Positions 25,590-34,217 of a DNA stretch of 64,000 nucleotides are shown here, piece by piece (position 1 is the stretch's first letter; the number at the start of each line of letters is the position of its first letter). The stretch is from Demequina sp. B12. GTDB lineage: Bacteria > Actinomycetota > Actinomycetes > Actinomycetales > Demequinaceae. The position numbers and the translations under genes are program-made. The stretch lies in assembly GCF_028823635.1 (NCBI RefSeq), contig NZ_JAPEHU010000002.1, forward strand, positions 372,001 to 436,000. The letters run 5' to 3'. The notes beneath the pieces were generated by a model. That model did no database searches. It was not told the DNA's origin and worked only from the letters and a program-made list of their open reading frames with translations.

Positions 25590-28265
25590 ATGCGCACCGC
25601 TGACATTAGCCAGCGCTGGATCGACTACTTTGCGTCGAAGGACCACCACATTGCGCCCAGCGCGTCCTTGGTGTCCCCGGACCCTAGCCTGCTGTTTACG
25701 GTGGCCGGCATGGTGCCGTTCATTCCTTACATCATTGGCACTGAGGAGTCGCCGCACCCGCGTATCGCCAGTGTGCAGAAGTGCATTCGCACCAAGGACA
25801 TCGAAGAGGTCGGTAAGACCACGCGTCACGGCACGTTCTTCCAGATGCTGGGCAACTTCTCCTTTGGCGATTACTTCAAGGAAGGCGCGATTGACTTCGC
25901 GTACGAACTCTTGACGGGTTCCGAGGATGACGGCAAGTACGGCCTTGACCCCGAGAGCCTGTGGGTCACCATTTGGGATCAAGACGATGAGGCGCTTTCG
26001 GCCCTGCGCAACGTGGGTGTGCCGACCGAACGCATCGTGAAGTTGCCGCGTGAGGAGATTTTCTGGGACACCGGGCAGCCTGGGCCTGCGGGTCCGTGTG
26101 CGGAGTGGCACGTGGACCGTGGCGCCGAGTTTGGTCCCGACTACGACCCGGCGTCTGGTGCTGCAGGATGGACCGACGAGATTGGCGACCGCTACCTCGA
26201 GATTTGGAACCTGGTCTTCGACCAGTACCTGCGTGGTCCTGGCTCGGGCAAGGACTATCCACTCATCCGCGAACTCGACCAGAAGGCGATTGACACGGGA
26301 GCCGGTCTGGAACGTATTGCCTACCTCAAGCAGGGCGTGGGCAACATGTACGAGATCGATGAGGTCTTCCCGGTGATCGCGAAGGCGCAGGAGCTGTCCG
26401 GAAAGCAGTACAAGGCGGATGCTGAGGACGACATTCGCATGCGTGTGATCGCGGACCACGTGCGTTCGTCGCTCATGCTCATTCAGGACGGCATCGTGCC
26501 AGGCAATGAGGGGCGTGGCTACGTGCTGCGTCGCTTGCTTCGCCGTACCGTGCGCTCGATGCGGCTGCTGGGCGTCGAAGACCCCTCGGTAGAGTCGCTC
26601 ATCTTGACCTCGTATGACGCGATGAAGCCGTCGTACCCGGAGCTCGGCGCCAACATCGACAAGATTGTGAATGTTGCCGCGACCGAAGAGGACGCGTTCC
26701 GTCGCACCCTGACCCAGGGCACCAGCATCTTCGACGTGGCCGTGGGCAAGGCAAAGGAGCAGGGCAAGAAGGCGCTCTCCGGTACAGATGCTTTCAAGCT
26801 GCACGACACGTATGGCTTCCCCATTGACCTGACGCTGGAGATGGCGGCAGAGCAGGGCGTCACTGTCGACGAGCAGGGCTTCCGCTCCCTGATGGCTGAG
26901 CAGAAGGAACGTGCGCGCGCCGATGCCAAGGCTAAGAAGGGCGGCCACGCTGACGTTGGCGTGTATCAGGCTCTTCAGCCCACCGTGTTCCGTGGATACG
27001 ACGAGTTGTCGCTGGGGTCGACCGTGGTTGCCGTCATCAAGGACGGCGTAGCCGTTCCGGTGGCTCAGGCTGGCGACACCGTTGAGGTCATCCTCAACGA
27101 GACGCCGTTCTACGCGGAGTCAGGCGGTCAGGACGCGGATTCTGGTGTCATCCAGGGCGCCAACTGCACGCTGAACGTCATCGATGTTCAGAAGCCTGTG
27201 GCTGACGTGATTGTCCACACGGTCACAGTCGAGGAAGGCGAAGTCGCTGCCGGTGACCATGTGTCCGCAGAAGTTGATCTTGCGCACCGTCACCAGGCGT
27301 CGAAGGCTCACTCCGCTACTCACTTGATCCACGCTGCTTTGCACGAGGTCTTGGGTGAGGACGCAACGCAGGCGGGCTCATACAACAAGCCTGGTTACAT
27401 GCGTCTGGACTTTGCGTGGCGACAGGGGATCTCGATGGGTGCACGCGAGGAGATCGAAGGCATCGCCAACCGTGCCATTCGCGAAGAGTTGCCGGTTGCT
27501 ACGAACGTCATGAACCTTGACGACGCCAAGTCGCTTGGTGCGATGGCGTTGTTCGGTGAGAAGTATGGCGACAAGGTGCGTGTGGTCGAGATCGGTGGTC
27601 CGTTCTCCCGTGAGTTGTGTGCAGGTACGCACGTCGACAACTCCGCTCAGATCGGCCTGCTGTCCGTCACTAGCGAAGGATCTGTGGGCTCCGGTGCCCG
27701 CCGTATCGAAGCGCTCGTGGGTGCGGACGCCTTCGCCCAGTTGGCGGGGGAGCGAGCGATCGTTAACGAGCTCACCACCACCCTCAAGGTGCGCCCCGAT
27801 GAGCTCCACGACCGCATCGGCTCGCTGCTGTCGAAGCTTTCGGACACCGAGAAGCAGCTCGCCCAGTACCGCCAGCAAGCGATGCAGCAGGTCGCAGCGC
27901 AGTTGGTGGAGTCCGCGCAGACCGTCAACGGCGTGACTGTGGTGGCTCATGAGTCCACCAACGCCGCCGACGGCGACGATCTCCGCACGCTGGTGACGGA
28001 TGTCCGTGCCCGCCTGGGTGAGGCACAGCCCGTGGTGGTGGCAGCATCGGCCGCCTTTAATGGGCGCCCGCAGATTGTGATTGCGACGAACGCGGGCGCA
28101 CGTGACCTGGGCGTGCGTGCAGGCGATCTGGTGAAGGTTGCCGCGCAGACTCTCGGTGGTGGCGGCGGCGGTAAGCCTGACCTCGCTCAGGGCGGCGGCC
28201 AGGATGCATCGAAGATCGGCGATGCTTTGGTCGCTGTGCGCAACGCGATTGAGGCCCGTGGATAG
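25590..28265 (+). CDS. alaS: Alanine-tRNA ligase
   Basis: An 891-residue class II synthetase with an editing domain. The N-terminal catalytic core has HTxxPS-type [16 protein letters not shown] and [20 protein letters not shown]-like motifs. The editing site HxxxH is seen in [12 protein letters not shown] near residues 571-582, with the partner Cys-x3-His in [10 protein letters not shown]. The C-terminal oligomerisation domain carries the glycine-rich [15 protein letters not shown]. The ATG at 25590 follows CAGGAGGA; an open frame further upstream overlaps the terminator and was rejected. ruvX overlaps its end by eight bases. Confidence 0.97.
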   Translation: [891 protein letters not shown]

Positions 28266-28725
28266 AGGCGTAAGGCTTGGCGTCGATGTGGGCTCGGTCC
28301 GCATCGGCGTTGCAGCCTCCGACCCTGAAGGTCGGCTCGCATTCCCCGTGACGACGGTGAAGCGCACCGACACGGCTGTCGCTGAACTGGTGGCCATCGT
28401 TGAGGAACGAAGGGCGACTACGGTGTTCGTAGGACTGCCCCGGAAGTTGTCGGGTGAACTTGGCCCGTCGGCCGACGACGCGATGGCGATTGCACGCCAA
28501 CTTGCGGAACGGGTCGATGCTGTGGTGCGTTTGGTGGACGAACGGTTCTCCACAGCCTCAGCATCGGCGTCTATGCGTCAGGCGGGTAGGAGTGCTAAAC
28601 AACAACGTGAAGTGATTGACCAGGCGGCCGCCGTGGTCATTCTGGAAACTGCACTGGAGACGGAGCGTCGCGGGAACCTGGGTAGAGTGTCCCAAGTGAT
28701 TTCGCGCGAAGGTGACAATGACTGA
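28258..28725 (+). CDS. ruvX: Putative pre-16S rRNA nuclease YqgF/RuvX
   Basis: A 155-residue RNase H-fold protein. It shows the first-strand LGVDVGSVRIGVAASDP with its catalytic Asp, FVGLPRKLSG, and VRLVDERFSTASA with the second acidic residue, ending in DQAAAVVILE. The family processes the 16S rRNA 5' end in E. coli and has been linked to junction resolution elsewhere. The GTG at 28258 overlaps the alaS stop by eight bases. It is followed by mltG in the widespread alaS-ruvX-mltG-aroE order. Confidence 0.93.
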   Translation: MDRGVRLGVDVGSVRIGVAASDPEGRLAFPVTTVKRTDTAVAELVAIVEERRATTVFVGLPRKLSGELGPSADDAMAIARQLAERVDAVVRLVDERFSTASASASMRQAGRSAKQQREVIDQAAAVVILETALETERRGNLGRVSQVISREGDND

Positions 28726-29854
28726 CTTGTTCGAGAACGAGACAACGACCACGACGACGCTGGACATGCGTCGACTGCAGCGTCAGAAGCGTCGCGCTGT
28801 TCGCCGGCGCTGGACCTTGGTGGTGGTAGCAGCCTCGATCGTGCTGGTCGCCATCGGCGGCTCGATTGCCTGGAACTTTGTGCAGGGTCTGGGAGGCGAC
28901 GGCGAGTCTGGAGTCGCCGACTACGAAGGCGCTGGACAGGGTGCTGTCCGCGTCGTCATTGAGCCCGGCATGAGCGGTGCCGCGATGGCCGATGTTCTTT
29001 ACGAAGCAGGCGTTGTGGCGTCACCGGAGTCTTTCGTGACCGCTTACACCGAGAACCCCGACGCCCAGCAGATCTCTGCCGGGTACTACCTCATTCAGCG
29101 CGAGATGAAAGCAGACTTCGCGGTCGACGCTCTGCTTGACCCAGGCAACCGTGTGGAACTGACGATCAACGTTCCCGAAGGCAAGACTCTCGACACGTAC
29201 TTTGAGAAGATTGCGAACCTGACGAAGTCGACTCCTGAGGAAGTGGAAGAAGTCGCGTCAGACCACGACGCCATCGGCCTTCCCGAGGAAGCCAACGGCA
29301 ACCTTGAGGGGTGGCTGTTCCCCGCGACCTACGCCTTCGATCCAGGTGTGGAACCGGTGGAGATTCTTAGCACCATGGTGGCTCAGACCGTGAAGGTCCT
29401 GGAGCGCAACGGTGTTGCCCCCGAGGACTGGGAGCAGACCCTGACCGTTGCCTCCATCGTCGAAGGTGAAGCAAGCCGTGACGAGGACCGCCCGCTTGTG
29501 GCTTCCGTGATCTACAACCGTCTCGACGACGGGATGAAGCTCCAGATGGACTCGACCGTGAAGTATGTGGTCCCCGGTGAGGGTGCGTTCGCTACCTCGG
29601 AAGAGTTGAAGGTCGACAGCCCCTACAACACCTACGAGTACGCGGGACTCCCGCCCGGCCCCATCAACGCGCCGAGCGAGTCCGCTATCCAGGCCGCCAA
29701 CAGCCCCGCAGACAGCAACTATCTGTTCTTTGTCACGGTGAACTTTGACACCGGCGAGACCAAGTTCTCTGAGACTCACGCGGAGTTCCTTGAGCACAAG
29801 GCAGAGATGAACGAGTGGATCGCTGAGAACACCGAGTCCACCGACGAAGGCTAG
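28718..29854 (+). CDS. mltG: Endolytic murein transglycosylase MltG (YceG)
   Basis: A 378-residue membrane enzyme that cuts nascent peptidoglycan strands. It has a short basic cytoplasmic tail and one membrane segment at about 33-52. A LysM-like domain follows (VVIEPGMSGAAMADVLYEAGVV), then the catalytic domain with the active Glu in ASIVEGEASRDED (about residue 248), the VIYNRLDDGMKLQMDSTV motif and the PYNTYEYAGLPPGPINAP motif. I chose ATG 28718 (AAGG at 28708-28711) over the GTG six bases earlier; both overlap the ruvX end. Confidence 0.94.
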   Translation: MTDLFENETTTTTTLDMRRLQRQKRRAVRRRWTLVVVAASIVLVAIGGSIAWNFVQGLGGDGESGVADYEGAGQGAVRVVIEPGMSGAAMADVLYEAGVVASPESFVTAYTENPDAQQISAGYYLIQREMKADFAVDALLDPGNRVELTINVPEGKTLDTYFEKIANLTKSTPEEVEEVASDHDAIGLPEEANGNLEGWLFPATYAFDPGVEPVEILSTMVAQTVKVLERNGVAPEDWEQTLTVASIVEGEASRDEDRPLVASVIYNRLDDGMKLQMDSTVKYVVPGEGAFATSEELKVDSPYNTYEYAGLPPGPINAPSESAIQAANSPADSNYLFFVTVNFDTGETKFSETHAEFLEHKAEMNEWIAENTESTDEG

Positions 29855-29857
29855 GTC

Positions 29858-30694
29858 GTGACCGCAGGCTTGCGCCGCGCAGGGGTGCTGGGCCATCCCA
29901 TCGGCCACTCGCTGTCACCTGTGCTTCACAACGCGGCCTATGCCGCGTTGGAGTTGGACTGGGTGTATGAGGCCTTTGACGTCGATGAGGCCGCGCTGAG
30001 CGGGTTTGTGCAGGGCCTTGACGACTCCTGGGGTGGGCTGAGCCTGACCATGCCACTCAAGGTCGCCGCTGTGCCGCTCATGGACTACATCGAGCCGATG
30101 GCGAAGCTCGTGGGCGCGGTCAACACGGTGCTCATGCAGCCGTCGGGAGCGGGCCGCCACCTCGTGGGAGCTAACACCGACGTCCACGGGATTGTGGAGG
30201 CCCTCGCTGAAGGTGGCATCCGCGAGGCCCATGACGCCGTCATCCTTGGAGGCGGGGCAACCGCGACCTCTGCAATGGCCGCGTTAGGACGACTGGGTGT
30301 GACGCGGCCCGTCGTTGTAGTGCGCAACCGTGCTCGCGCTGGAGGGCTCATGCGTGCCGCCACCAAGATGGGCGTGGAGCCACGTTTCAGCTCGTTTGAG
30401 GACGCACCGCACTATCTGGCGACTGCTCAAGCTGTCGTCTCCACGGTTCCGCGAGAAGTGGGGGAGTCACTGGCCTCCACCCTCGGCCCTGTCACGGAGC
30501 ACGCCGCCCTGCTCGATGCCGTCTATCACCCCATTGATACTCCGTTGGGCATGGCCTGGCGTGAGCGCGGGGGAGTCTTTGTGAATGGCACCCGCATGTT
30601 GCTCCACCAAGCAGGGGAGCAGGTCCGCCTTATGACCGGCCACCCCGCCCCCCTGGACGCCATGGGAAGGGCTCTGCTCCAACGTCTCATGTGA
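29858..30694 (+). CDS. aroE: Shikimate dehydrogenase
   Basis: A 278-residue enzyme reducing 3-dehydroshikimate with NADPH. The shikimate site is GHPIGHSLSPVLHNAAY. The catalytic lysine is in LTMPLK near residue 68, NTD appears near 107-109, and the cofactor loop is GGGATATSA near 130. The C-terminal Q-A-x2-Q motif is present as HQAGEQ. The GTG start lies three bases after the mltG stop. The rest of the shikimate genes (aroC, aroK, aroB) lie 11.7 kb downstream on the other side of the pilus locus. Confidence 0.94.
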   Translation: MTAGLRRAGVLGHPIGHSLSPVLHNAAYAALELDWVYEAFDVDEAALSGFVQGLDDSWGGLSLTMPLKVAAVPLMDYIEPMAKLVGAVNTVLMQPSGAGRHLVGANTDVHGIVEALAEGGIREAHDAVILGGGATATSAMAALGRLGVTRPVVVVRNRARAGGLMRAATKMGVEPRFSSFEDAPHYLATAQAVVSTVPREVGESLASTLGPVTEHAALLDAVYHPIDTPLGMAWRERGGVFVNGTRMLLHQAGEQVRLMTGHPAPLDAMGRALLQRLM

Positions 30695-30802
30695 CGCGCG
30701 CGTTTCCAGGTGTGGCATCCTCCACGTTGGATAGGACTCAAGCACTTGCCGATGTAAATTGCGCAAGTAGGTAGTGCCTGACGTGGACAGTGAGGGAGTC
30801 TC

Positions 30803-32470
30803 GTGAAGCAGCTTGGAACAATCCTGCTCGAAGAGGGAGTTCTCTCCGAAGAGCAGCTGATGGACGCCATCGATGAGCAACGCGAACGCGGTGCCTCCCT
30901 GGGGCGCACCCTGGTGGAGTTGGGACTCATCTCCGAAGGGCAACTCGTCCGGGCTCTCGCCAGCCAAGTGGGCATGGAGTTTGTGGATCTCGCTGACTTC
31001 CCGGTGGACCGCACCGCTGTGGCGATGGTGCCCGACACCGTATGCCGGCGTCACGCGGCCCTACCCATTCAGATTGATGGCGACATCCTCAAGATCGCCA
31101 TGTCCAACCCTGGCAACGTGGTGGCGGTTGACGACATTCGCACCCTGACGCGGATGCAGATCCTGCCCGTGGTGGCCGCGCACGACGACGTGCTGGCAGC
31201 GATCGATCGGTACTGCCGCTCCGATGCGGAGATGGAAAACCTGCGGGACGACATCGCCGAGGAGCAGGACTCGCTCGACGACATCGACTTGTCTGGTGCG
31301 ATGGCGGAGGACGACGCGCCGATCGTGCGTTTCGTCAACCTCCTCATCACTCAAGCTGTTCAGGACCGTGCGTCAGATATTCACATCGAGCCGGCGGAGC
31401 GTGAACTCCGGGTCCGCTACCGCATCGATGGCGTGTTGCATGAGGTGCAGTCGGCGCCCAAGGCCATCTCTAACGGAGTGATCTCCCGTCTCAAGATCAT
31501 GTCCGACATCGACATCGCGGAACGTCGCAAGCCACAGGATGGCCGCCTCTCCGTGAATCACAACGGGCGAAAGATCGACTTGCGCGTGGCGACGCTGCCG
31601 ACTGTGTGGGGCGAGAAGGTTGTCATGCGTATTCTCGACAACTCGACCGCGACCTTGGACCTCGAGGACCTGGGTATTCGTGAGTCCAACTACGCGAAGT
31701 ACAAAGAGACCTTCACCAAGCCGTACGGCATGATCCTGGTGACGGGTCCCACGGGATCCGGTAAGTCCACCACGCTGTATGCGACGCTGAACCAGATCTC
31801 GCGGCCAGAAATCAACGTGATCACCGTTGAGGACCCGGTCGAGTACCGCATCCCCGGTATCAACCAGGTGCAAGTCAACCCCAAGGCCGGTCTGACGTTC
31901 GCGGCGGCACTGCGCTCAATCCTGCGTGCAGACCCCGACGTGGTGCTGGTGGGTGAGATTCGAGACCAAGAGACCGCGCAGATCGCTATTGAAGCTGCAT
32001 TGACTGGTCACCTGGTGCTCTCCACACTGCACACGAACGATGCGCCTTCTGCAATCACACGTCTCACAGAGATGGACGTAGAGCCATTCCTTGTGGGCTC
32101 TGCTGTCGACTGCGTGGTGGCACAACGACTAGCGCGCCGCCTTTGTGACAATTGCGCAGTTTCGTACCAGGCAAGCGCCCACGAGATTCCGGCGGCAGCG
32201 CATTGGCCCGCGGATGCCCCACTCCCCACGCTTTACCGTGCAGGTGGCTGCAGCCGGTGTTCCAACACCGGATATCGAGGCCGCGTGGCACTCCACGAGA
32301 TCATGGTCGTCAATGAGTCCATTGAACGACTCACAGTCGAGCGTGCGTCCGCCGCTGATATCTCTCGCGTAGCGATCGAAGCCGGCATGGAAACCTTGCT
32401 CCAGGATGGGTGGGCAAAGGTGCTTGGGGGCACCACGTCAATCGAAGAACTCCTGCGAGTAGTGAAGTAG
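30803..32470 (+). CDS. pilB: Type IV pilus assembly ATPase PilB
   Basis: A 555-residue cytoplasmic hexameric motor for pilus extension. The N-terminal MshEN-type domain (two repeats, LGTILLEEGVLSEEQL and GRTLVELGLISEGQL, residues 4-55) could bind cyclic di-GMP, but the sequence alone cannot show it. Walker A GPTGSGKST is near residue 314, the Asp box VITVEDPVEYRIPG follows, and the Walker B region is DPDVVLVGEIRDQETA. A tetracysteine zinc motif (CDNC ... CSRC, about 447-485) is typical of PilB rather than PilT. GTG start with GAGGGAG upstream. Confidence 0.95.
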   Translation: MKQLGTILLEEGVLSEEQLMDAIDEQRERGASLGRTLVELGLISEGQLVRALASQVGMEFVDLADFPVDRTAVAMVPDTVCRRHAALPIQIDGDILKIAMSNPGNVVAVDDIRTLTRMQILPVVAAHDDVLAAIDRYCRSDAEMENLRDDIAEEQDSLDDIDLSGAMAEDDAPIVRFVNLLITQAVQDRASDIHIEPAERELRVRYRIDGVLHEVQSAPKAISNGVISRLKIMSDIDIAERRKPQDGRLSVNHNGRKIDLRVATLPTVWGEKVVMRILDNSTATLDLEDLGIRESNYAKYKETFTKPYGMILVTGPTGSGKSTTLYATLNQISRPEINVITVEDPVEYRIPGINQVQVNPKAGLTFAAALRSILRADPDVVLVGEIRDQETAQIAIEAALTGHLVLSTLHTNDAPSAITRLTEMDVEPFLVGSAVDCVVAQRLARRLCDNCAVSYQASAHEIPAAAHWPADAPLPTLYRAGGCSRCSNTGYRGRVALHEIMVVNESIERLTVERASAADISRVAIEAGMETLLQDGWAKVLGGTTSIEELLRVVK

Positions 32471-32503
32471 CAGGGAGAGTAGTTTGTGAGGTTTCCTCAC
32501 TAA

Positions 32504-32519
32504 AGTGACAAATATCACT
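32504..32519. promoter_or_regulatory. CRP/GlxR-like operator upstream of pilT
   Basis: AGTGACAAATATCACT is a dyad with GTGA-N6-TCAC half-sites, the core of CRP-family sites. Its centre lies about 64 bases upstream of the start point predicted from the TAGACT box. A second dyad GTGAGG-TTT-CCTCAC lies at 32486-32500 with seven-base spacing. Confidence 0.6.
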
Positions 32520-32563
32520 GCCGATAACAGGTGTTGAGGGTAGACCGTTTCCTACCTGGACCA

Positions 32564-32569
32564 TAGACT
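32564..32569 (+). promoter_or_regulatory. -10 box for pilT
   Basis: TAGACT, 67 bases before the pilT ATG, in the 166-base gap between pilB and pilT. It suggests that pilT and later genes can be expressed separately from pilB. Confidence 0.45.
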
Positions 32570-32636
32570 GAGCGACATTCACCGCGAAGGCGAGGTGCTG
32601 AGGGGCACTGAGCCGGTGAAGACTGAGGGGAATTTG

Positions 32637-34199
32637 ATGGCTGAGCAGTACGCGCCGCAGGCTGGAATGTTTTGGCCTGCGAACAATGAGGGTGAGCAGG
32701 CGAGTAGTCGACCTGCCTCCACGCCGCAGCAAAGCGCTGGTGGCGTCCCTCAAGCGAGCGCGCAGCCGGGCGGCTACCAGCCGGCCCAGCAGCAGTTCTC
32801 GCCTCAGCAGCCCGCCGCGCCACAGCAGCCGCAACGTGCTGCGGCTCCGCAGCAGGCAGTCTCCCCGCAGAACCCGTCGGCACCCCAGTCAGCTCCTGTG
32901 TCTGGCCAGGTCCCGCAGCGCACATCCTTCGGAATGGGCGCCCGCCCCGCTGGCGCTGCGTCTCAGCAAGCCCAGCCTGCTGGCGCAGCGGCCCCTGCTC
33001 CCACTGCATCCGCGCCTGGGGCTGCACCGGCAGGCACAGTGAACAACCAGCCTGGTCAACAGCACGGTGGCATCGCTGGTTCTCGCCGCCTTGGAATGAG
33101 CCAGGATCAGCAGGACGGCGACCTGGACGTAGGCGACGCGCTGCGTGAGATGCTGCGCCGCGGCGCTTCCGACCTTCACATGACATCAGGTGCGCCGCCC
33201 ATGATCCGTGTTGACGGTGGACTGGCACCGCTGGAGGGCTTCAACAAGCTCAACCCGGACAGCTTGCAGCGTTCGCTGTACCAAATTCTTACTCAGGCAC
33301 AGCGCGAACGCTTCGAAGACGAACTCGAACTCGACTTCTCTTATGCCTTGGTGGGCGAGGCACGCTTCCGTGTGAACATGTACAAGCAGCGTCAGTCTGT
33401 TGGTGCAGCATTCCGTGTCATCCCTTACGAGATCAAGCCGCTTGAGTCGCTCGGTATCCCACGTCAGGTCGCAGAGTTTGCTCAGTTGCCCCGTGGGTTG
33501 GTCCTGGTGACCGGTCCTACTGGTTCTGGAAAGTCGACCACGTTGGCATCGCTGGTGGACCTCGCCAACCGGTCGCGCTCGGCACACATCATGACGGTGG
33601 AAGACCCCATCGAGTTCCTTCACCGCCACAAGCGTTCGCTGGTGAACCAGCGCGAGGTTGGCGCGGACACCAAGTCCTTCCAGCGGGCACTCAAGCACGT
33701 GCTGCGTCAGGATCCGGACATCATTCTGATTGGTGAGATGCGTGACCTGGAGACCATCCAGGTCGCGCTGACCGCAGCAGAAACAGGCCACCTGGTGTTC
33801 GCCACGCTGCACACGCAGGATGCGGCACAGACCATTGACCGTGTGATCGACGTGTTCCCCGCAGAACAGCAGGGTCAGATCCGCACTCAGTTGGCGACCG
33901 CTATCCAGGGCGTCGTCTGCCAGTCGCTACTGCGTCGCGCCGATGGCCCTGGCCGTGCCGTGGCAGTGGAACTGATGGTGGCAACGCCGGCGATCCGCAA
34001 CCTCATTCGTGAGGGTAAGACGCACCAGATCTACACGTCATTGCAAGCCGGTGCATCGCAGGGTATGCAGTCCATGGACCAGCACCTTGCCGAGCTGGTA
34101 AAGGCCGGAACTGTGTCGTTCGATGACGCCGTGGAACTGTGCCACTCCTATGAAGAGTTCAACCGCCTGTGCGGTCGAGCCGGGGGAGCGCGCTACTAG
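32637..34199 (+). CDS. pilT: Type IV pilus retraction ATPase PilT with long disordered N-terminus
   Basis: A 520-residue protein. Residues 1-161 are rich in Gln, Pro, Ala and Ser and probably disordered, which makes it about 150 residues longer than typical PilT. The motor starts at VGDALREMLRRGASDLHMTSG, with Walker A GPTGSGKST near residue 292, the Asp box MTVEDPIEFLH, and Walker B DPDIILIGEMRDLET. The C-terminal AIRNLIREGKTHQIYTSLQAG is the PilT signature for retraction. The tetracysteine motif of PilB is absent. The ATG at 32637 follows GAGGGG; an upstream in-frame start at 32595 is less likely. Confidence 0.94.
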   Translation: MAEQYAPQAGMFWPANNEGEQASSRPASTPQQSAGGVPQASAQPGGYQPAQQQFSPQQPAAPQQPQRAAAPQQAVSPQNPSAPQSAPVSGQVPQRTSFGMGARPAGAASQQAQPAGAAAPAPTASAPGAAPAGTVNNQPGQQHGGIAGSRRLGMSQDQQDGDLDVGDALREMLRRGASDLHMTSGAPPMIRVDGGLAPLEGFNKLNPDSLQRSLYQILTQAQRERFEDELELDFSYALVGEARFRVNMYKQRQSVGAAFRVIPYEIKPLESLGIPRQVAEFAQLPRGLVLVTGPTGSGKSTTLASLVDLANRSRSAHIMTVEDPIEFLHRHKRSLVNQREVGADTKSFQRALKHVLRQDPDIILIGEMRDLETIQVALTAAETGHLVFATLHTQDAAQTIDRVIDVFPAEQQGQIRTQLATAIQGVVCQSLLRRADGPGRAVAVELMVATPAIRNLIREGKTHQIYTSLQAGASQGMQSMDQHLAELVKAGTVSFDDAVELCHSYEEFNRLCGRAGGARY

Positions 34200-34217
34200 C
34201 GCGGCGAGGAGAACACG

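Noticed and set aside
25398-26948. 516-codon minus-strand frame opposite alaS
   Set aside because: Runs through the rpsD terminator and opposite AlaRS; no ribosome binding site or family motif.
32486-32500. GTGAGG-TTT-CCTCAC as a second CRP site
   Set aside because: The spacing between GTGA and TCAC is seven, not six, so it does not fit the CRP core; kept only as an inverted repeat next to the better site.
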